12,809 bases of DNA from the NCBI GenBank assembly GCA_019693395.1, contig JAAMXP010006600.1, forward strand, positions 1 through 12,809. Reading direction: 5' to 3'. The notes below the pieces were generated by a model. It made no database searches. It was not told the DNA's origin and worked only from the letters and a program-made list of their open reading frames with translations. The stretch is from Ettlia oleoabundans (taxonomy: Eukaryota > Chlorophyta > Chlorophyceae > Chlamydomonadales). Below are positions 8,869 through 12,809 of this stretch, in pieces (within the stretch, counting starts at the first letter, position 1; each line of letters begins with the position of its first letter). Both the position numbers and the translations under genes were made by a program.

Positions 8869-9351
8869 ATGAATTTGTATAGTGAATTTTGTCGCAATAA
8901 GTTTTTTTCTACAGACCTTATTCTTCCTCACGCAAAAAACCCTCAAATTTATCAAGATAGTTTTGGTTTGCAATACCAAATTTATTTTGATGGCAATAAG
9001 TATTATCATACTTACGGAGATCTGTTGGTGTTTTTTGAATCTTTAGTTTATCCTGTTAGACGTTATAAATATGTAAACGCATCACACTCCCAAATAGTTT
9101 ATATTGATTCTTATAATAGGGAATGTTTTAAAACTCAAGAAAATCTTTTGGTTCCTTTACCAACAAAATCTCACTTACTAGTCGCTAGTTCTCCTAAAAG
9201 TCATTTTAAACATTTTTTTGAAAAAATTTTTATTGGTTTGCGCCAAGATTTTGAGTTATCACCAAAAACAATTGCTCTAATTTTTCTTATCATGTTGGTG
9301 TTTACCGGTGGTTTGATATCTGGGTTGATTATAGGTAATATTTTTGAGTAA
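8869..9351 (+). CDS. Hypothetical protein with C-terminal membrane helix (orf160)
   Basis: I do not recognise the family. The 160-residue product has a soluble, Tyr/Phe-rich N-terminal part (about 1-120) and one strong C-terminal hydrophobic helix (about 134-157, starting TIALIFLIMLVFTGGL) with Gly-rich turns, so it is probably tail-anchored in a plastid membrane. The ATG at 8869 is the first in frame; no Shine-Dalgarno site is evident. Codons are used in a normal mixed way and the frame ends cleanly at TAA. It is the first of three unrecognised ORFs on the same strand between atpA and trnM. Its length and domain-like layout make a real gene likely; its function is unknown. Confidence 0.65.
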   Translation: MNLYSEFCRNKFFSTDLILPHAKNPQIYQDSFGLQYQIYFDGNKYYHTYGDLLVFFESLVYPVRRYKYVNASHSQIVYIDSYNRECFKTQENLLVPLPTKSHLLVASSPKSHFKHFFEKIFIGLRQDFELSPKTIALIFLIMLVFTGGLISGLIIGNIFE

Positions 9352-9443
9352 AACAAAAAGTTTTTTTTCTCTAACAAAAAATATTAATTCTATAAGAGTT
9401 TTGATTATCGCTCGATACGCTATTTTACGTGTAGTCTTTTGTG

Positions 9444-9449
9444 TATAAT
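9444..9449 (+). promoter_or_regulatory. TATAAT box upstream of the tRNA-like element
   Basis: A perfect TATAAT stands 33 bases before the tRNA-Gly-like element. At 17-base spacing the -35 position reads TATTTT, which is weak. It may drive the element and orf266, or be a relic of a former tRNA gene promoter. Confidence 0.35.
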
Positions 9450-9482
9450 ATTGATGTTTTTTAATCGAATGGCTATTTGAAG

Positions 9483-9554
9483 GCAGGTACAGTTTAGTGA
9501 TAGCGCATAATCTTTTTAAGATGCACTATACATCTTCAATTCGCGTTACCCGCC
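9483..9554 (+). pseudogene. Decayed tRNA-Gly-like element
   Basis: These 72 bases align without gaps to trnG(GCC) at 12622-12693; by hand I count about 47 of 72 identical. The acceptor arm GCAGGTA/TACCCGC keeps six of seven pairs, with an A-C mismatch. The D-arm core AGTGATA and the 3' end CGCGTTACCCGC are almost unchanged. The anticodon stem keeps only three pairs, the anticodon position reads TTT, and the T stem is largely lost. Most differences are G-to-A or C-to-T transitions. It lies between orf160 and orf266. A dead copy of a glycine tRNA is the best reading. GTTTAGTG in the D arm also resembles trnG(UCC), so that gene could be the ancestor. Confidence 0.6.
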
Positions 9555-9559
9555 TTTGA

Positions 9560-9591
9560 AAAATTTAAAATTTAAATAAATTTTAAATTTT
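9560..9591 (+). repeat. 14-bp hairpin after the tRNA-like element
   Basis: AAAATTTAAAATTT (9560-9573) pairs perfectly with 9578-9591 around AAAT, beginning five bases after the tRNA-like element. A second palindrome, TTTACGATT (9605-9613) with AATCGTAAA (9615-9623), is followed by GTTTTTA. One or both may end a short transcript. Confidence 0.55.
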
Positions 9592-9646
9592 CATTGATAT
9601 CTTTTTTACGATTTAATCGTAAAGTTTTTATAACATAATTTTGATT

Positions 9647-10447
9647 ATGACAAAAAAAACCATAAAAGAATTACTTATTGAATTAAAAAAACAAAAATCC
9701 AGTCTGATACAGTTTTTAAAAAATCCAGAAACAAGTAGTGTAAGCTATTTGAATTTAAAAAAGTCAATTTTGATTTATGATGAAATTGTAAATCTTTACA
9801 TAACAGGAGTGGCGAGTCATGTTTTAAAAAAAAATGATATGGAAAGTGTGACTTTTGATGATTTTAGTAAAAAATGGGTACCCAAAAAAGATATAAATTT
9901 TGTGGAATTTGATCCTTCTTTTTCTACGCAATTTTCCAGTTTTCGTGAAACATTAAACCAAATTTCAAACTTATTAAAATCAAAAAATTTTCCTGGCTTT
10001 GATGAAAATTCTCAACTTTCTCTTGTCAAAGACGTTAGTACTTTAAAAAAAACAATTTTTTCTTTTTTTACAAATAATTCATTTTCACCTGAAACACAAG
10101 ATGTAGCGTTAGTTGAAAAACAAATTTCATATTTTTTACAAGTTTTTAATTCTTACTTAAAATCTAGTGTTAACCTTTTTTTTGCTCGCAAACAACTAGT
10201 AGATAGTTTATTGAAATTTCAAGGTTATCCAACTTCTTCCTACTATTTGATTGTTTCTTTACTTGTTTTTGATGTGAGTTTTTTTGTTTTGATAGATGAT
10301 TTTTGCATGATTTTAATTTTGCTAAATCAGTTAAACCAACATTTTTCCTTTTTGAAAGATTTGAATATTTTGGATCAACAAAATCAAAAAAATAACCTTT
10401 GTTTTCAAGACTTGATTCAATCATTGAAACAAAAAAAAAATGAATAA
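9647..10447 (+). CDS. Hypothetical protein with membrane segment (orf266)
   Basis: I do not recognise the family. From ATG 9647 the product has 266 residues (a TTG at 9641 would add two). It starts with a Lys-rich helix (TIKELLIELKKQK), continues as a mostly helical soluble part, and carries a hydrophobic stretch of about 28 residues at 199-226 (YYLIVSLLVFDVSFFVLIDD). It ends in a Lys/Gln-rich tail encoded by an A-run. There is no Shine-Dalgarno site. Composition is more AT-rich than in the atp genes, as in the flanking ORFs. Its stop is two bases before an ATG that opens the leader of the next ORF, which suggests one transcript. It appears to be a real gene of unknown function. Confidence 0.6.
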   Translation: MTKKTIKELLIELKKQKSSLIQFLKNPETSSVSYLNLKKSILIYDEIVNLYITGVASHVLKKNDMESVTFDDFSKKWVPKKDINFVEFDPSFSTQFSSFRETLNQISNLLKSKNFPGFDENSQLSLVKDVSTLKKTIFSFFTNNSFSPETQDVALVEKQISYFLQVFNSYLKSSVNLFFARKQLVDSLLKFQGYPTSSYYLIVSLLVFDVSFFVLIDDFCMILILLNQLNQHFSFLKDLNILDQQNQKNNLCFQDLIQSLKQKKNE

Positions 10448-10449
10448 TA

Positions 10450-10506
10450 ATGAAACTTAAACAAATCTTCTTTTTATTAGTTTTTTGTATTTTGTTTTTT
10501 ATGTAG
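10450..10506 (+). pseudogene. Out-of-frame hydrophobic leader preceding orf589
   Basis: ATG 10450, two bases after the orf266 stop, opens an 18-codon frame, MKLKQIFFLLVFCILFFM, then TAG at 10504-10506. It looks like a signal peptide or membrane anchor: basic start and a 14-residue hydrophobic core. The frame of orf589 runs one base back and continues exactly from here. A run of six T (10495-10500) sits at the junction; one more T, or a -1 slip, would join leader and body. It may be a broken N-terminus, a slippage site or an assembly error. Confidence 0.45.
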
Positions 10507-12254
10507 ATCCCAATGCAAATTCAATGGAGATGATTGGTTTTGGAAAACAGCCTATTATAGGTCAACCATTTCGAGGTTCCAGGCCTCGTCGGCTTAGTGA
10601 AAACTGTCAATTGTATCTTTTTAGGCAAGCTCAACATGTTTCTCAGGCTACATCTTCTGACGCTAATGACAAGAAACCGGAACAGTTTTTAGACAATTTA
10701 AATGATATTCCCAAAATTCAAGAATCAACTTCTGTTAGTTTTCCACGGCCATCTCAAGATTGGCAACAGAAGCAATTGAAAAAAGTTGAAAAACGATATA
10801 AAAGAGGAAATAATCCTGTTAAAAAAACTCAATTCGTTAAAAAAGAAGAATTATTATTTCTATCATCCCAAGCAGAGTTTCCAGAATCTTCAGCAATTCA
10901 AGATTCTGAGACAAATTTTGAGAATCCAAATACATTACAAAATAGTGAATCTTCTCAAATAAATAAACTAGCACCAATTTCACAAAACGAAAAAGACCCC
11001 CTGATTCAATTTGATCCTGACAAAATTTATTTGGGCACAGGTTTATCTTTAATAAGAACCGGACAGGATAGAGATACATGGATTGATTTTACAAATCCTA
11101 CTCAAATAAAAAAAAATTTACCGTTAATTTCTAAAGAAAATTTTGAATTAATAGACAATTTGGATCAAATGTCTCGGCAATTTTTTGATGCAAAAACTTC
11201 TCCTGAAATTTTTAAACAAGCAGAAAACAAGCTGAGACGTTGTGTTGAACTTTTACTAAGCTCTGAAGTTGAAACTTACCCAATAACGAGTTGGATGAAT
11301 TATTCCAGCCGGCAAAATAAAATTTTAAATAATCTTTTTAAAAAAAATCAATATGGTGTGCTTGTTGCACCTGCTAACGAATTTTCTGAACAATATTTGG
11401 GATTAAAAATTCCTGGTGAACTTGAAATTAGTTCTTCGCCTGAGCGTTGGTGGAGGCGTGTCTTTAAACCTGTAAGAATTGTCAGCAATTTTTTCAATAA
11501 ATTATCGGAAACTAAAGCCTTTAAAGCTGTTCGTAATCAGTGGACTTATTATTTTGAAATACAATATTTACATGTAATTTCAGTCATTACTAAAAACCAA
11601 GAGGCACTTATTGAGCTTGATAATTGGTTTAAAGATTCGAATAATAGAATTGTTGCAACTCCTTATATTACGCAAACACGTGCTGGTCTTAATGGCGTAG
11701 TCAGCTTGTTAGAAACTGAAAAAGAAGAGCTGTTGGCGAATGACGTAACTTTTATGAAAGGTTTATTAAACAATAATACAAACGTAGTTGAAATTGAAAA
11801 ACAAAGAGAAATCTGGTTGAACTATTCAAATCCTCTGACTGGTCGATTTGGTAGTTCTTTAGTTGGGATGGATGGGGAAATTCGAGATCTTTTGGAGAGT
11901 GGTAAGATTCAACGGTTGAATACTAATTCTTCTTATAAGGTTTCTCTTTGTAATGAAATTTTGATTCGATTCAGAGAAACGGAGCAAAAGCTTGCTTTTG
12001 CAAAGCAGGCTCAAAAATTAGCACAACAAGCGTATGATCATTCGCTCGAACTAAGTAATGTAGGTGTTCAAGAACTTAAAGAATTGAAATTAATAAAATT
12101 AGACTCGAGAAATAAAACTGAACGAAATGCTCTTGCTATTACTTCTAGTTTACATGTTTTTAATCCTGGGCATTATGGCCCTATGGGAATCGCTCAAATA
12201 GCTCGTGAAACGCAATTAAAAGTTGAATTGCAACAATTCCAAAAAATAGATTAA
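10485..12254 (+). CDS. Large hypothetical protein (orf589)
   Basis: I do not recognise the family. The open frame is about 589 codons from a TTG at 10485; the first in-frame ATG is at 10524. A more natural N-terminus is the hydrophobic leader at 10450, one frame away. The N-terminal third (about 51-170) is polar and low in complexity (Ser, Gln, Asn, Glu, Lys). From about 175 it looks folded, with a Trp/Arg-rich stretch (SSPERWWRRVFKPVRIV, about 317-333), an aromatic segment (about 352-370), a Gln/Ala-rich possible coiled coil (about 496-520) and a conserved-looking end (FNPGHYGPMGIAQIARE, 559-575). It is the last of three co-directional unknown ORFs. Its length and long open frame make a real gene very likely; its role is unknown. 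Confidence 0.7.
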   Translation: MYFVFYVDPNANSMEMIGFGKQPIIGQPFRGSRPRRLSENCQLYLFRQAQHVSQATSSDANDKKPEQFLDNLNDIPKIQESTSVSFPRPSQDWQQKQLKKVEKRYKRGNNPVKKTQFVKKEELLFLSSQAEFPESSAIQDSETNFENPNTLQNSESSQINKLAPISQNEKDPLIQFDPDKIYLGTGLSLIRTGQDRDTWIDFTNPTQIKKNLPLISKENFELIDNLDQMSRQFFDAKTSPEIFKQAENKLRRCVELLLSSEVETYPITSWMNYSSRQNKILNNLFKKNQYGVLVAPANEFSEQYLGLKIPGELEISSSPERWWRRVFKPVRIVSNFFNKLSETKAFKAVRNQWTYYFEIQYLHVISVITKNQEALIELDNWFKDSNNRIVATPYITQTRAGLNGVVSLLETEKEELLANDVTFMKGLLNNNTNVVEIEKQREIWLNYSNPLTGRFGSSLVGMDGEIRDLLESGKIQRLNTNSSYKVSLCNEILIRFRETEQKLAFAKQAQKLAQQAYDHSLELSNVGVQELKELKLIKLDSRNKTERNALAITSSLHVFNPGHYGPMGIAQIARETQLKVELQQFQKID

Positions 12255-12356
12255 AAACTTTTCAATTTTTTGGAATTAAAGAAATATTGTAATTCAAGGG
12301 ATATTGAAATATTGTTAAATAAACGGGTCAATGAGTAATATTGAGAGTTAACCAAT

Positions 12357-12397
12357 AAAACAGGTTTTCTTGTTTTTGCACAACTAAAACCTGTTTT
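12357..12397 (+). terminator. 12-bp hairpin after orf589
   Basis: AAAACAGGTTTT (12357-12368) pairs with AAAACCTGTTTT (12386-12397) around a 17-base loop, with T-rich flank after the second arm. It lies about 100 bases after the orf589 stop and is the likely 3' end of the three-ORF transcript. The rest of the 12255-12536 spacer has no gene. Confidence 0.5.
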
Positions 12398-12488
12398 TAT
12401 ACTCCCCTTTGAAAAGGAGGAATAACCAAATTGATTTTTTTCTTTTTGAAATAGCAAGATAATAAAAATTGTGAGTAAACGTATATTA

Positions 12489-12517
12489 TTGCTTTTTTTT
12501 TTTTTTATGATTATAAT
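12489..12517 (+). promoter_or_regulatory. Sigma70-like promoter for trnM-trnG
   Basis: TTGCTT (12489-12494) and a perfect TATAAT (12512-12517) are separated by exactly 17 bases. A start near 12524 would be about 13 bases before trnM. The spacer is almost all T. Confidence 0.6.
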
Positions 12518-12536
12518 AAAGATCAATAACTACAAA

Positions 12537-12610
12537 GCCTGCTTAGCTCAGTTGGTTAGAGCATCCGTCTCATACGCGGAATGTCACTAGTTCGAATCTA
12601 GTAACAGGCA
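12537..12610 (+). tRNA. trnM(CAU): tRNA-Met, elongator (anticodon CAU)
   Basis: The 74-base cloverleaf has anticodon stem TCCGT/GCGGA with loop CTCATAC, D arm GCTC...GAGC and T arm ACTAG-TTCGAAT-CTAGT. The start GCCTGCTTAGCTCAG resembles plastid elongator tRNA-Met, not initiator tRNA (which starts CGC) or tRNA-Ile(CAU). The acceptor arm GCCTGCT/AACAGGC has one C-A mismatch at its sixth pair (12542 with 12604). A CCA follows directly at 12611-12613, possibly by chance. trnG follows after 11 bases, so both are probably transcribed together. Confidence 0.93.
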
Positions 12611-12621
12611 CCAAAACTTTT

Positions 12622-12693
12622 GCGGGTATAGCTCAGTGGTAGAGCGGCACCTTGCCAAGGTGCATGTCGCGCGTTCGACTCGCGTTACCCGCT
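12622..12693 (+). tRNA. trnG(GCC): tRNA-Gly (anticodon GCC)
   Basis: The 72-base cloverleaf has acceptor GCGGGTA/TACCCGC, D arm GCTC...GAGC, anticodon stem GCACC/GGTGC with loop TTGCCAA, T arm GCGCG-TTCGACT-CGCGT and discriminator T. All stems pair (one G-T in the T arm), so it is functional in form. It reads GGC and GGU. It is the intact relative of the decayed element at 9483-9554. Confidence 0.95.
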
Positions 12694-12717
12694 TTTTTAA
12701 CTTTAACTCCCTTTCCG

Positions 12718-12751
12718 TTCCTTTTTAAAAACTTTGTTTTTAAAAAAGGAA
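12718..12751 (+). terminator. Long hairpin after the tRNA pair
   Basis: TTCCTTTTTAAAAAC (12718-12732) pairs with 12736-12751 around three T, with one bulged A. It begins 25 bases after trnG. AAACAGG/CCTGTTT palindromic DNA follows at about 12750-12765. Confidence 0.5.
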
Positions 12752-12769
12752 ACAGGTGCCTGTTTTTGC

Positions 12770-12809
12770 TTCCGTTTTTTTGTTCCGTTTTTTTTTCCGT
12801 TTTTTTTTT
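12770..12809. repeat. TTCCG plus T-run repeat at the right edge
   Basis: TTCCG followed by a T-run occurs three times at 12770, 12783 and 12795, about 12-13 bases apart, and continues to the window edge. A related TTCCGTT is at 12713. It is a simple-sequence repeat; its full extent cannot be seen. Confidence 0.6.

Noticed and set aside
12251..12526. Minus-strand frame of 91 codons after orf589
   Set aside because: It begins in the poly-T spacer of the trnM promoter read backwards and consists largely of Ile/Lys runs; a composition artefact.

Overview
The window reads as chloroplast (plastid) DNA of a photosynthetic green alga. The evidence is the gene content: four ATP synthase genes and rps2 in the ancestral cyanobacterial order rps2-atpI-atpH-atpF-atpA, an intact psbI, and plastid-type tRNA genes without introns. 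The spacers are AT-rich, full of T-runs and perfect inverted repeats. Loose spacing, an intronless atpF and unrecognised ORFs fit a chlorophyte (ulvophyte, trebouxiophyte or chlorophyte-like) better than a land plant. I cannot name the species. The standard code fits every intact gene.

Layout. Positions 1-1451 belong to the minus strand: psbI (1335-1451, 38 codons) has its own sigma70-like promoter and a strong 3' hairpin. It is followed, toward the window's left edge, by about 1.3 kb that looks like a decayed protein gene with compensating frameshifts. From 1774 on, all supported genes are on the plus strand. trnT(UGU) has an intrinsic-terminator-like hairpin behind it. A 0.95 kb spacer follows, holding a doubtful 125-codon ORF.

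Positions 2803-8562 are the ribosomal protein/ATP synthase cluster: rps2, atpI (Fo a), atpH (Fo c), atpF (Fo b) and atpA (F1 alpha). Together the four atp genes encode most of the plastid-encoded membrane sector plus the alpha subunit. Shine-Dalgarno sites are clear before atpH, atpF and atpA and not visible before rps2 and atpI. Hairpins sit in most spacers and are candidate transcript-end or processing signals.

Positions 8777-12254 are the least explained part. A 22-bp perfect hairpin closes the atp cluster. It is followed by three unrecognised ORFs on the same strand (160, 266 and about 589 codons), each with or next to a predicted membrane segment. A tRNA-Gly-like relic with a possible promoter and a 14-bp hairpin lies between the first and second. 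The third ORF seems to have lost an in-frame N-terminal hydrophobic leader through a T-run frame change.

Positions 12489-12693 carry a consensus-like promoter, trnM(CAU) and trnG(GCC). The window ends in a hairpin and a TTCCG/T-run repeat.
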